Below the pieces are notes generated by a model. The model was not told where the DNA came from. It did not search any database and saw only the letters and a program-made list of their open reading frames with translations. A stretch of 64,000 nucleotides of DNA from Alsobacter sp045348435 (GTDB lineage Bacteria; Pseudomonadota; Alphaproteobacteria; Rhizobiales; Beijerinckiaceae): assembly GCF_045348435.1 (NCBI RefSeq), contig NZ_CP157484.1, positions 186,001 to 250,000 on the forward strand, written 5' to 3'. Position numbers and translations under genes: made by a program. Positions 55,729 to 63,735 of this stretch are shown here, piece by piece (the first letter of the stretch is position 1; each line of letters begins with the position of its first letter).

Positions 55729-56174
55729 GCGGCTGGCTGACGATCCGGGACGCTCGGCCTGTAGACGTCGCGGCGCTGGCGCGGGTGGCCGACGCATCCT
55801 ATCGGGCGGCCTTCTCGTCCATCGTGGGCGAGGCCTTCTTCGCGGCCCGCACGCCCGCGGATCTGGCCGAGCGCTTCACGGCCTCGCTCGACCGCATGCG
55901 GGTGGCCGACCGCGACGGCGCCGTCGTCGCCTTCTCGATGGTCACCGGGACGCATCTCGACATGCTGTTCGTCGACCCCGCCGCGCAGGGGACCGGCGCG
56001 GGCGCCGCCCTGCTGGCCGACGCCGAGGCGCGGGGCGCCCGCTCGCTGGAGAGCTTCAGGGACAACCACGCCGCCCGGGCCTTCTACGAGCGCCGTGGCT
56101 GGCGGCTGACGCGCGCCTATGAGCGCGACGTCGTCGGCGGCGTCCACGCCTGCGTGTTCTACGAGAAAGGCTGA
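55725..56174 (+). CDS. GNAT-family N-acetyltransferase in the muropeptide importer operon
   Basis: A 149-residue acetyltransferase. The acetyl-CoA loop is LFVDPAAQGTGAGAALLADA and the C-terminal motif is RDNHAARAFYERRGWRL. The start is GTG at 55725, overlapping the permease stop (GTGA), so it is tightly coupled to the importer. The substrate is unknown. In this context N-acetylation of glucosamine-type sugars, or of a free amino group on an imported peptide such as diaminopimelate, would make sense. It is convergent with the NagB-II-like gene, 10 nt away. Confidence 0.88.
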   Translation: MSGWLTIRDARPVDVAALARVADASYRAAFSSIVGEAFFAARTPADLAERFTASLDRMRVADRDGAVVAFSMVTGTHLDMLFVDPAAQGTGAGAALLADAEARGARSLESFRDNHAARAFYERRGWRLTRAYERDVVGGVHACVFYEKG

Positions 56175-56184
56175 CGGCCCCGCC

Positions 56185-57195
56185 CTAAAGCGTCCGCGTC
56201 ACCTTGCTGAGGAAGGGCGGGTTGTCCGGATCGAGCCCGGCGGCCCGGGCCGCCTGCTCGATCGCCCGGTAGGCGGGCACGAGCATGCAGACCGGATCGC
56301 AGACCGGATGGTCGTCTCCGATCCAGGGCAGGCCCGATCCCGGTCCTCCGGCGCAGAAGATGGGCTCGCCCGCGTCCAGGAGATCCGCCGTCAGGGCGTC
56401 GACGGTGGCGGCGGTGGCGTCCTCCTGGCGCAGCGCCAGCACCGGCGTGTCCTTGTCGATGGCGGCGCGCGGGCCGTGCCGTAGCTCCGCCGCGCTGTAG
56501 CCGAGCGCCGGCAGCCGCAGCGTCTCGCTGAGCTTCAGGGCGATCTCGCGCGCCGGACCGAAGCCGTAGCCGCGCGCGGCCACGAAGGCGGCCCGCGCCG
56601 GCCCGAGCGCGTCGGCCCAGGCGCTCCAGTCCAGCGAGAGGCACGCGGCCAGCCGCTCCGGCATGCGGCGGGTCGCGGCGATCAGCGCCTCGTCGCCGGA
56701 GAGCTCCCCGATCAGCATGGCGCTGGCCAGCATGGAGGACGTCACCGTCTTGGTGGCCGCGACCGCGGCCTCCGGGCCCGCCAGCAGCGGGATCACCACC
56801 TGGGCGGCGTTCGCCACCGGCGAGGCGGCGTCGTTGACGAGCGCCACCGTCAGCGCGCCTGCCTGGTGGGCCGCCTCGGTGGCGGCCACGAGGTCCGGGC
56901 TGCGGCCCGACTGCGAGATAACGAAGAACAGCGCGCCCGCCATCGCGGACGGCTTGCGGTAGCTTGTCACGATGGAGGGAGCGGAGGCCGACACCACGAC
57001 GCCGAGCCGCGTTTCGATGAGATAACGCAGATAGACCCCCGCATGGCCGGAGCTGCCCCGCCCGCACACCACCGCGAAGGGCAGGGGCGCGGCGGCGCAG
57101 CGCCGGGCGGCGGCCCCGATGGCGGCGGCGTCGGCGACCAGGCGCGCGGCGGCGTCCGGAATCTCCTGGATCTCCCGCAGCATGGCGGTGGTCAT
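56185..57195 (-). CDS. SIS-domain sugar isomerase, probable glucosamine-6-phosphate deaminase (NagB-II)
   Basis: A 336-residue protein made of two SIS domains, equal to the isomerase half of GlmS without the glutaminase half. Landmarks: MLREIQEIPDAAARL at the start, VVCGRGSSGHAGVYLRYLIE, FFVISQSGRSPDLVAATEAA, AVAATKTVTSSM, REIALKLSETLRLPALGYSA, ELRHGPRAAID (His) and the C-terminal FLSKVTRTL, like the closing loop of GlmS. This layout is that of NagB-II, which turns GlcN-6-P into fructose-6-P and ammonia. Its ATG overlaps the stop of the GntR gene (ATGA). A different ketose-forming aminosugar isomerase is the alternative. Confidence 0.85.
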   Translation of the reverse strand: MTTAMLREIQEIPDAAARLVADAAAIGAAARRCAAAPLPFAVVCGRGSSGHAGVYLRYLIETRLGVVVSASAPSIVTSYRKPSAMAGALFFVISQSGRSPDLVAATEAAHQAGALTVALVNDAASPVANAAQVVIPLLAGPEAAVAATKTVTSSMLASAMLIGELSGDEALIAATRRMPERLAACLSLDWSAWADALGPARAAFVAARGYGFGPAREIALKLSETLRLPALGYSAAELRHGPRAAIDKDTPVLALRQEDATAATVDALTADLLDAGEPIFCAGGPGSGLPWIGDDHPVCDPVCMLVPAYRAIEQAARAAGLDPDNPPFLSKVTRTL

Positions 57196-57980
57196 GGGCG
57201 CTTGCCTCCGTCGTGGCGCGCGGGCCGGGGCGTCGCCGGCCCATCGGCATCGCGGATTTCCGTGACGAAATCATAGCGGTCGCCGCGGTAGGCGGAGCGG
57301 GTGACCTCCACGGGCGCGCCGTCGGCCATGAAGCTGCGGCGCTCGATGCGCAGAATGGCGGAGCCGACGGCGACGTTCAGGAGCTCAGCCTCACTGGCGG
57401 AGGCGAGCGAGGATTGCAGCCGCTGGACGCCGCGCACCGGCCGCGCCCCCCGGGCCTCCAGCGCGCCATAGAGCGAGTCGCCGATCTCCTCCAGGGGCGG
57501 CAGCAGGGCCGCCGCCACCACGGCGCGTTCGATGGCGAGCGGTTCGCCGTCGGCCGTCCGCACCCGCGACAGCCGCAGCACCGCGCCGCCGGGCGCGAGG
57601 CGAAGCGCGGCGGCCTCGTCCGCCGACGCCGTCACGCGCGCCTTCTCCAGCCAGACGCTGCCGGGCCGGAAGCCGCGGCCGGCCATGTCGGCCGAGAACC
57701 CGGCCAGCAGCGAGGCCGGCTGCTCGATCCGGACCGCCACATAGGTGCCCGAGCCGGGGCGTCGCGACAGCATGCCCTCGCGCAGCAGCGCGTCGATGGC
57801 CTTGCGCACGGTGACCCGCGAGATCTGCGTCGTCGCGCTCAGCTCGCGCTCCGACGGCAAGGCTTCGCCGACCCGCACGGCGCCGCCCCGGATCAGCCCG
57901 CGCAAATTCTCGGCGAGTTGCAGATAGAGCGGCGTGGGGCTCGCCCCGTCGAGGGTGATGCGGCCCGCGTCGAGGCTCAT
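57192..57980 (-). CDS. GntR/HutC-family regulator (UTRA domain) of amino-sugar recycling
   Basis: A 262-residue regulator. The N-terminal winged helix includes GEALPSERELSATTQISRVT, VRKAIDALLREGMLSRRPGSGTY (split here as VRKAIDALL and REGMLSRRPGSGTY); the C-terminal UTRA domain includes EPLAIERAVVAAALLPPLEE and ILRIERRSFMADGAPVEVTR. HutC-type regulators of this shape, such as NagR/DasR, sense phosphorylated amino sugars. It overlaps murQ and the NagB-II gene by 4 nt each, so it is autoregulated with its targets. Direct repeats ACTGGTAT in front of murQ are its candidate sites. Confidence 0.92.
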   Translation of the reverse strand: MSLDAGRITLDGASPTPLYLQLAENLRGLIRGGAVRVGEALPSERELSATTQISRVTVRKAIDALLREGMLSRRPGSGTYVAVRIEQPASLLAGFSADMAGRGFRPGSVWLEKARVTASADEAAALRLAPGGAVLRLSRVRTADGEPLAIERAVVAAALLPPLEEIGDSLYGALEARGARPVRGVQRLQSSLASASEAELLNVAVGSAILRIERRSFMADGAPVEVTRSAYRGDRYDFVTEIRDADGPATPRPARHDGGKRP

Positions 57981-58891
57981 CCGCCCGCGGCTCCGCTCGC
58001 CCGGTCGGCGCCCTCGAGCGCCGCGAGGGCGCGCCGCAGGCTGCCGCCATGGCGGTCGATCAGCACGCCGGCGGTGTCGGGATCCATCCCGTTCACCACG
58101 AGGGCGGCGCGCTTCACGTCCCAGTCCACCTGGCGAAGCGCCTCGGCCGCGGCCGCCTCGTCGCAGCCGGTGATCAGCGCCACCATGGATTCCGCCCGCC
58201 GATGCAGCTTCGCGTTGCTGGCCTGCATATGCACCATCATGCCCCGATAGACCCGCCCCAGCCGGATCATCACGGCCGTGGAGAACAGGTTGAGCGCGAC
58301 CTTCTGGGCGGTCCCCGCCTTCATGCGGGTGGAGCCGGCCAGCACCTCGGCCCCGGTTTCGATCAGGATCGGGTGGCGGGCGACCGCCAGAAGGGGAGCG
58401 GCCGGATTGTTGGCGACGCCCAGCGTCACCGCTCCGCGCGCCGTGGAGCGGCGTACGAACTCGACCGTGTAGGGGGTGGCGCCGCTCGCCGCCAGACCGA
58501 TCACGACGTCGTCGGCGCCGATCCCGGCCGCCTCGACCTTGGCGGCGGCGTCCGCCTCGTCGTCCTCTGCGCCCTCGGCGCTGCGCATCAGGGCCTTCGG
58601 GCCGCCCGCCATGGCGAAGACGAGCTGGTCCAGCGGCCAGTCGAAGGTCGGCGGCAGTTCGGCCCCGTCCTGCACGGCGACGCGCCCGGACGTGCCCGCC
58701 CCGGCATAGACCAGCCGGCCGCCCCGGCGCAGTCCGTGCGCGGCGTCGTCCACGGCGCGGGCGATGGAGGCCAGCGCGGGCCGCACCGCCGCGACGGCGG
58801 AGAGCTGGCCTTCATACATGGCCTCCACGGCGTCGAGGGTGGGCCACTCGTCCAGGTCCACAAAGCGCGCGCTGACGTCCTCGGTGGGCAT
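57977..58891 (-). CDS. murQ: N-acetylmuramic acid 6-phosphate etherase
   Basis: A 304-residue SIS-domain lyase that splits D-lactate from MurNAc-6-P to give GlcNAc-6-P. Signature YAGAGTSGRVAVQDGAELPP carries the catalytic Glu (E78); the second acidic site is in SAEGAEDDEADAA, and GSTRMKAGTAQKVALNLFST and RLGRVYRGMMVHMQASNAKL complete the family pattern. It stands directly behind a pair of direct repeats that may be the GntR operator and overlaps the gntR gene by 4 nt. Together with AnmK it forms the core of the anhMurNAc salvage route. Confidence 0.96.
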   Translation of the reverse strand: MPTEDVSARFVDLDEWPTLDAVEAMYEGQLSAVAAVRPALASIARAVDDAAHGLRRGGRLVYAGAGTSGRVAVQDGAELPPTFDWPLDQLVFAMAGGPKALMRSAEGAEDDEADAAAKVEAAGIGADDVVIGLAASGATPYTVEFVRRSTARGAVTLGVANNPAAPLLAVARHPILIETGAEVLAGSTRMKAGTAQKVALNLFSTAVMIRLGRVYRGMMVHMQASNAKLHRRAESMVALITGCDEAAAAEALRQVDWDVKRAALVVNGMDPDTAGVLIDRHGGSLRRALAALEGADRASGAAGG

Positions 58892-58910
58892 GGAGGGGCG
58901 GTCCTCGATG

Positions 58911-58930
58911 ATACCAGTGACAATACCAGT
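58911..58930. promoter_or_regulatory. Direct-repeat operator candidate in front of murQ
   Basis: Two identical octamers (ACTGGTAT on the minus strand) stand 12 bp apart, 58923-58930 and 58911-58918, with TGTC between them. They lie 20-39 nt upstream of the murQ ATG. TGGT half-sites are typical of HutC-type GntR regulators of amino-sugar genes. Just upstream a small hairpin (TTCCGC-GGCAA-GCGGAA, 58945-58961) may end the nagK-like transcript. Confidence 0.5.
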
Positions 58931-58967
58931 CTAGGGCCGTTCGCTTCCGCGGCAAGCGGAACGCCGC

Positions 58968-59867
58968 TCAGCCGTTGCGGCGGGCCATCCACAGCGCGCC
59001 CGAGACGGCGTCGCCGTCGAGCGGCTTCAGCCTGCGGCGCACGTCGGGCGCCAGCCAGGGCTCGATGGCGCTGGACAGGCCGCCCACCAGCGCGATCCGG
59101 GGCGCGCCGCGCTCGGCGAGGGCGCGGCAGAGCCCGTCGACCTGCTCGGCGGCGGCCTGCACGATGCGCCGGCCGATGGGGTCGCCATTGTCGGCGTGGC
59201 GCATGACGAGCGGGGCGAAGGTCGCGTATTCGGTGGCGGTGGCCTTGTCCATCCAGGCCACGACCTCGACGGGGTCGTCGCCGAAACGGTGCATCACCTC
59301 GGCCAGAAGGGCGGTTCTGTCGACCCGGCCGTCATGGGCGCGCAGCGCCAGACGGATCGCCTGGAGGCCGAGATCGGCGCCGCTGCCCTCGTCCGAGACC
59401 GGGAAGCCATAGCCGCCGACCTTGTGCTCACGGCCACCGACCCGGGCGAGCCCGAAGCTGCCCGTGCCGACGATGACGATCCCGCCGTCCAGGCCCGAAT
59501 GGGCGCCGATGCAGGCGATCAGCCCGTCGGTCGCGAAGGCGGTCGCGCAGAACGGCAGCGGCGCGGCCTGCAGCGCCTCGATCGCGCCCTTGCGGCCCGC
59601 CCCGGCGAGGCCGATCCCGGCCCGCATGCGGGCGAAGTCGGCCTCGTCGAGCCCGGCCTCGGCCAGCGCGCCGCGACAAGCCGTCATGATGGAGGCCAGC
59701 GCGGCCTCGACGCCCAGCCGCGTCGTGGCGGGCCCTGCGACGCCGGCCCCGAGCACGTCCCCCGCGGCCGTCTCGATGCGCGCCCGGCACCCCGTGCCGC
59801 CGCCGTCGACGCCGATCAGCAGCGCGTCAGCGGGGAGGGAGGGCGGCGTCTCGTCGGCGGTCGGCAT
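58968..59867 (-). CDS. BadF/BadG-type amino-sugar kinase (glucosamine or N-acetylglucosamine kinase)
   Basis: A 299-residue ATPase-fold kinase. Phosphate-1 motif LIGVDGGGTGCRARI, the central IVIVGTGSFGLARVGG, GFPVSDEGSGADLGLQAI and the adenosine loop IALVGGLSSAI are those of the eukaryotic-type GlcNAc kinase / GspK glucosamine kinase group within the BadF/BadG/BcrA ATPase family. The product, GlcNAc-6-P or GlcN-6-P, feeds MurQ's product pool and NagB-II. It lies 6 nt after murA on the same strand and 76 nt before murQ. Confidence 0.9.
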   Translation of the reverse strand: MPTADETPPSLPADALLIGVDGGGTGCRARIETAAGDVLGAGVAGPATTRLGVEAALASIMTACRGALAEAGLDEADFARMRAGIGLAGAGRKGAIEALQAAPLPFCATAFATDGLIACIGAHSGLDGGIVIVGTGSFGLARVGGREHKVGGYGFPVSDEGSGADLGLQAIRLALRAHDGRVDRTALLAEVMHRFGDDPVEVVAWMDKATATEYATFAPLVMRHADNGDPIGRRIVQAAAEQVDGLCRALAERGAPRIALVGGLSSAIEPWLAPDVRRRLKPLDGDAVSGALWMARRNG

Positions 59868-59873
59868 CGCGGT

Positions 59874-61130
59874 TCAGTCCCGCAGGCGCTGGATGCGCGC
59901 GCCGCAGCGCACGAGTTTCTTGTCGAGGCATTCGTAGCCGCGGTCGAGGTGGTAGACGCGGTTGACGACCGTCTCTCCCTGCGCGGCGAGGCCGGCCAGG
60001 ACAAGGCTGACGGAGGCCCGCAGGTCGGTCGCCATCACGGGCGCGCCCCTCAGGACCGCGCCGCCGCGCACCATCGCGCTCGCGCCCTGCAGGGTGATGT
60101 TGGCGCCCAGCCGCGACAGTTCGGGAACATGCATGAAGCGGTTTTCAAAGACGGTCTCGCGGATCATCGAGGCCCCGTCCGCGATGGTCATGAGCGCCAT
60201 GAACTGGGCCTGCAGGTCGGTCGAGAAGCCCGGATAGGGCTCCGTCGTGATGTCCACGCCCTTTAGCCGACCCGGCCGCGACACCATCAGGCCGCGGTCC
60301 GTCGGCCAGATCCGGACGCCCGCCGCCTCCAGCGCCTCGCCCACGGCGGCCAGATGCTCCAGCCGGGCGCCGGTGAGCTCCAGCTGCCCGCCCGTGATGG
60401 CGGCGGCCACCGCATAGGTGCCGGCCTCGACCCGGTCGGGCAGGATCTCGTGCCGGGCCTTGCGCAAGGCCCGGCCGCCCTGGACCAGGATGCGGTGGGT
60501 GCCCGCGCCCTCGATCTCGGCCCCCATGGCGACGAGGCAGGCGCAGAGGTCCGCGACCTCGGGCTCGCGCGCGGCGTTCATGATCTCGGTCTCGCCGCGG
60601 GCCAGGACGGCGGCCATCAGCGCCGTCTCGGTCGCCCCCACGGACGGCGAGCCGAACAGGATGCGCCCGCCGCGCAGGCCGTCCGGCGCGCGCGCGTCGA
60701 TGGAGCCGCCGTCCAGCGCGATGGTCGTCCCCAGGGCGGACAGCGCCTTCAGGTGCAGGTCGACCGGGCGAGCCCCGATGGCGCAGCCGCCGGGCTGCGA
60801 CACCCGCGCATGACCGAAGCGGGCCAGCAGCGGGCCGAGCACCAGGATGGTGGCGCGCATGCGCCGCACGATGTCGTAGGGCGCTTCGCGGTTGACCACC
60901 GCGGCGGCGTCGACCGTGACCGCGCCGGAACGCGCCAGCACCGTGGCGCCGTAATGCTCCAGCAGCGTCATCATGGACCGGACGTCTGCGACGTCGGGCA
61001 GGTTGGTGAGGGTGAGAGGTTCCGGGCTCAGCAGCGCGGCGGCGAGTTGCGGGAGCGCGGCGTTCTTGGCCCCGACGATCTGGACAGCGCCCTCCAGGCG
61101 GTGGCCGCCCTCGATCAGGAGTCTCTCCAT
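59874..61130 (-). CDS. murA: UDP-N-acetylglucosamine 1-carboxyvinyltransferase, probably a second copy
   Basis: A 418-residue enzyme that makes UDP-GlcNAc-enolpyruvate, the first step of UDP-MurNAc synthesis. K22 and N23 are in GAKNAALP, the catalytic Cys is C116 in QPGGCAIGARPVDLHL (so it should be fosfomycin-sensitive), and RVEAGTYAVAAAITGG, FSTDLQAQFMALMT and MATDLRASVSLVLAGL are conserved. Its N-terminal sequence (MERLLIEGGHRLEGAVQIVG) differs from the housekeeping MurA of Rhizobiales as I know it, so it may be a paralogue dedicated to recycling. The nagK-like gene follows after 6 nt. Confidence 0.94.
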   Translation of the reverse strand: MERLLIEGGHRLEGAVQIVGAKNAALPQLAAALLSPEPLTLTNLPDVADVRSMMTLLEHYGATVLARSGAVTVDAAAVVNREAPYDIVRRMRATILVLGPLLARFGHARVSQPGGCAIGARPVDLHLKALSALGTTIALDGGSIDARAPDGLRGGRILFGSPSVGATETALMAAVLARGETEIMNAAREPEVADLCACLVAMGAEIEGAGTHRILVQGGRALRKARHEILPDRVEAGTYAVAAAITGGQLELTGARLEHLAAVGEALEAAGVRIWPTDRGLMVSRPGRLKGVDITTEPYPGFSTDLQAQFMALMTIADGASMIRETVFENRFMHVPELSRLGANITLQGASAMVRGGAVLRGAPVMATDLRASVSLVLAGLAAQGETVVNRVYHLDRGYECLDKKLVRCGARIQRLRD

Positions 61131-61152
61131 CCCGGCCTCCGCCGCGCGTCCA

Positions 61153-61171
61153 AGTGGTACTGAACTGGTCT
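61153..61171. promoter_or_regulatory. Second TGGT direct repeat, upstream of murA
   Basis: AGTGGTAC-TGA-ACTGGTCT on the plus strand, 23 nt upstream of the murA start. It has the same half-site and nearly the same spacing (11 versus 12 nt) as the perfect repeat before murQ, which suggests one GntR regulator for both, though the orientation relative to the gene is opposite and the match is imperfect. Confidence 0.35.
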
Positions 61172-61363
61172 GTCCACCCTAGTCGCGAGCGCGCTGCGTC
61201 GCCAGCGTGAAACACGCGCCGCAGCGTTCCGCCTACTGCATCAGAGCGCTCGATTCATGAACGATGCGCAGCAACGGCCCTGAAACTCCCATTTGCATTC
61301 TGCGCGTCGAACGGGCTGATTAAGGGCGAAAAGCTGCGATGGCGCCTCGGCCGCGCAGCGAAC

Positions 61364-61391
61364 TTGACGCGATTTGACGTCCGATCATAAG
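61364..61391 (+). promoter_or_regulatory. Promoter of the branched-chain-type ABC transporter operon
   Basis: TTGACG (61364-61369), 16 nt, CATAAG (61386-61391). The match is moderate, but the site lies in an AT-richer stretch directly before two palindromic operators and 60 nt before the binding-protein gene. The rest of the 321-nt gap from 61131 (apart from the TGGT repeat near murA) shows nothing I can name. Confidence 0.5.
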
Positions 61392-61394
61392 CTG

Positions 61395-61427
61395 TTCGCA
61401 ATACGAATTGTTGTTCGCATAACGAAC
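61395..61427. promoter_or_regulatory. Tandem TTCG-N5-CGAA operators (IclR-type)
   Basis: TTCGCAATACGAA (61395-61407) and TTCGCATAACGAA (61414-61426) are two 13-bp palindromes 19 bp apart; the second extends by a G/C pair. They start 4 nt after the -10 box, covering the presumed transcription start, so they should repress. The TTCG(CA)NTANCGAA-like pattern resembles sites of IclR-family regulators. No such regulator gene is visible before the right edge. Confidence 0.6.
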
Positions 61428-61451
61428 AAGAAACTCTGGGAGGAGCGACGA

Positions 61452-62660
61452 ATGTCGACAAGCAATCCGGGGACGTCCGTCTCCCGCACGCGCAGGGCCG
61501 TTCTGGGCGCCCTCGGGGCCGCCGCTTTGGCTGCGGCGTCGGGCCCGGCAGCCGCTCAGGAGAGCGTCAAGATCGGCCTCATCCTGCCGATGACCGGCGC
61601 GAGCGCGAGCACCGGCAAGCAGGCCGAGGCGGGCGCGAAGCTCTGGATCCAGCAGAACGGCGCCACGGTGGCCGGCAAGAAGGTGGAGCTGATCGTCAAG
61701 GACGACACCGGCGCGCCCGACGTCACCAAGCGCCTCGCCCAGGAACTCGTCGTCAACGACAAGGTCAACGTGCTGATGGGCTTCGGCCTGACGCCGTTGG
61801 CGCTCGCCGTCGCGCCCATCGCCACCCAGGCGAAGATCCCGCAGATCGTCACGGCGGCGGCCACCGCCATCATCACCGAGCAGTCGCCCTTCATCGTCCG
61901 CACCAGCTTCACCCTGCCGCAGGCGACGGTGCCGATGGCCGAGTGGTCGGCCAAGAACGGCGTCAAGAAGGTGGTCACCCTGGTGTCCGACTACGGCCCC
62001 GGCATCGACGCCGAGAAGGCCTTCAAGGAGGCGTTCTCCAAGGCTGGCGGCGAGGTCACCGCCGAGCTGCGCGTTCCGCTGCGCAACCCCGATTTCGCGC
62101 CCTTCCTGCAGCGGGTGAAGGATTCGGCGCCCGACGCGGTGTTCGTGTTCCTGCCGTCGGGCTTCGGCGCCACCTTCATGAAGCAATACGCCGAGCGCGG
62201 CCTGACCCAGGCCGGCATCAAGCTGATCGCCACGGGCGACGTGCTCGACGACGACCTGCTCAACGAGATCGGCGACAGCGCGCTGGGCGTGGTCAACACC
62301 CACCACTATTCCGCCTCGCACGATTCGCCCGAGAACAAGGCCTTTGTGGAAGCCTTCAAGAAGGCCAACAACTTCCGCCCGAACTTCATGGCGGTCGGCG
62401 CCTATGACGGCATGCAGCTCGTCTACAAGGCTCTGGAGAAGACCAAGGGCTCGACGGACGGCCAGGCCCTGCTGGACGCCATGAAGGGCATGAGCTGGAC
62501 CAGCGTCCGCGGCCCGGTGCAGATCGACCCCGAGACGCGCGACATCATCCAGAACATCTATGTCCGCAAGGTCGAGAAGGTGGGCGGCGAGCTGTTCAAC
62601 CAGGAATTCGCCACCATCGAAAAGGTCAAGGACCCCGTGAAGGCCGCCAAGAAGCAGTAA
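61452..62660 (+). CDS. ABC transporter substrate-binding protein (LivK/branched-chain amino acid type)
   Basis: A 402-residue periplasmic receptor. The signal peptide has a twin-Arg-like SRTRRAVLGALGAAALAAAS and cleavage after GPAAAQ. The mature part begins VKIGLILPMTGASASTGKQA and has the type I periplasmic fold of LivJ/LivK and aromatic- or amide-binding relatives (AEWSAKNGVKKVVTLVSDYG, DAVFVFLPSGFGATF). GGGAGGAG lies 6-7 nt before the ATG. The permeases follow after a 214-nt gap filled by an inverted repeat. The ligand may be an amino acid, an amide or an aromatic acid; two operators at the promoter imply induction by it. Confidence 0.9.
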   Translation: MSTSNPGTSVSRTRRAVLGALGAAALAAASGPAAAQESVKIGLILPMTGASASTGKQAEAGAKLWIQQNGATVAGKKVELIVKDDTGAPDVTKRLAQELVVNDKVNVLMGFGLTPLALAVAPIATQAKIPQIVTAAATAIITEQSPFIVRTSFTLPQATVPMAEWSAKNGVKKVVTLVSDYGPGIDAEKAFKEAFSKAGGEVTAELRVPLRNPDFAPFLQRVKDSAPDAVFVFLPSGFGATFMKQYAERGLTQAGIKLIATGDVLDDDLLNEIGDSALGVVNTHHYSASHDSPENKAFVEAFKKANNFRPNFMAVGAYDGMQLVYKALEKTKGSTDGQALLDAMKGMSWTSVRGPVQIDPETRDIIQNIYVRKVEKVGGELFNQEFATIEKVKDPVKAAKKQ

Positions 62661-62683
62661 GGCGGACAGATCAGCCTCAAAGA

Positions 62684-62815
62684 CCCTCATCCTGAGGAGC
62701 CCTGCGCAGCAGGGCGTCTCGAAGGACGAGGGTTCCAGAGCGCTCGACCGCCGTACGACCTGGAGTCCCTCGTCCTTCGAGACGCAGGGCTCCGCCCTGC
62801 GCCTCAGGATGAGGG
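62684..62815. repeat. 132-bp inverted repeat between binding-protein and permease genes
   Basis: The left arm (62684-62732) starts CCCTCATCCTGAGGAGCCC and ends CTCGAAGGACGAGGG; the right arm (62767-62815) starts CCCTCGTCCTTCGAGAC and ends CTCAGGATGAGGG. Each arm also folds on itself (CCTGCGCAGCAGG; CAGGGC-TCC-GCCCTG). This sequence type is, to my knowledge, a common dispersed intergenic repeat in Rhizobiales. Sitting inside an operon it could protect the upstream mRNA or lower readthrough. Confidence 0.8.
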
Positions 62816-62874
62816 GCTTGGGCCGGTTGGACGGCGTCGCGGCTTTGCAGACCCAATGACGAGCCCGCAGCCCC

Positions 62875-63735
62875 ATGGTCACCATCCTCTTTGACGGCGT
62901 CGCCTACGGGATGCTCCTGTTCATCCTGGCCTGCGGCCTGTCGGTGACGCTCGGGCTGATGAACTTCGTCAACCTCGCGCACGGCGCCTTCGCGATGGCG
63001 GGCGGATACGTCACCTCCGTGCTGATGAACCGGCTCGGCGTGTCCTTCTTCCTGTGCCTGCCCATCGCCTTCCTGTTCGCCGCCCTGATCGGCGTCGTTT
63101 TGGAGCGCATGCTCTACCGCCACCTCTATGACCGCAGCCACCTCGACCAGGTGCTGTTCACCATCGGGATCGTGTTCATGGCCGTCTCGGCGGTGGATTA
63201 CACGATGGGGTCCGGCTCCCAGATGATCACCATCCCGGACGTGCTGCGCGGTCGCATCGACCTGCTGGGCGGCAGCATCGGCGTGTACCGGCTTTTCATC
63301 ATCGTGATCTGCGGGCTGCTGACGCTGCTGCTGCAGGTCGCCCTGGTCCGCACCCGCTTCGGCAGCCGGCTGCGGGCCGCCGTCGACGATCCGCGCGTGG
63401 CGCGCGGCCTGGGGATCAACGTCAATCTCGTCTTCGCCATCACATTCGCGATCGGCTCCGGCCTCGCGGGACTTGGCGGCGCGCTCGGGGCGGAGGTCCT
63501 GGGCATGGACCCGACCTTCCCGGTCAAGTTCATGATCTACTTCCTGATCGTCGTGACCGTGGGGGGCGCATCCAGCATCACTGGCGCGTTCTTCGCCGCG
63601 CTGCTGCTGGGCGTCGCCGACATCGCCGGGAAATATTACATCCCTAAGGCCGGCGCGTTCATCATCTACGCCATCATGGTGCTGGTGCTGATCTGGCGGC
63701 CGCAGGGCCTTTTCGCCCGGAGCGCCGCCCGATGA
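62875..63735 (+). CDS. Branched-chain amino acid-type ABC transporter permease (LivH)
   Basis: A 286-residue inner-membrane protein with eight or so helices. The LivH signature is clear: SVTLGLMNFVNLAHGAFAMA near the N-terminus, ALVRTRFGSRLRAAVDDPRV followed by ARGLGINV (coupling loop), and VTVGGASSITGAFFAALLLG. It starts at ATG 62875 after the inverted repeat. Its TGA overlaps the next ATG (ATGA). Confidence 0.94.
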   Translation: MVTILFDGVAYGMLLFILACGLSVTLGLMNFVNLAHGAFAMAGGYVTSVLMNRLGVSFFLCLPIAFLFAALIGVVLERMLYRHLYDRSHLDQVLFTIGIVFMAVSAVDYTMGSGSQMITIPDVLRGRIDLLGGSIGVYRLFIIVICGLLTLLLQVALVRTRFGSRLRAAVDDPRVARGLGINVNLVFAITFAIGSGLAGLGGALGAEVLGMDPTFPVKFMIYFLIVVTVGGASSITGAFFAALLLGVADIAGKYYIPKAGAFIIYAIMVLVLIWRPQGLFARSAAR

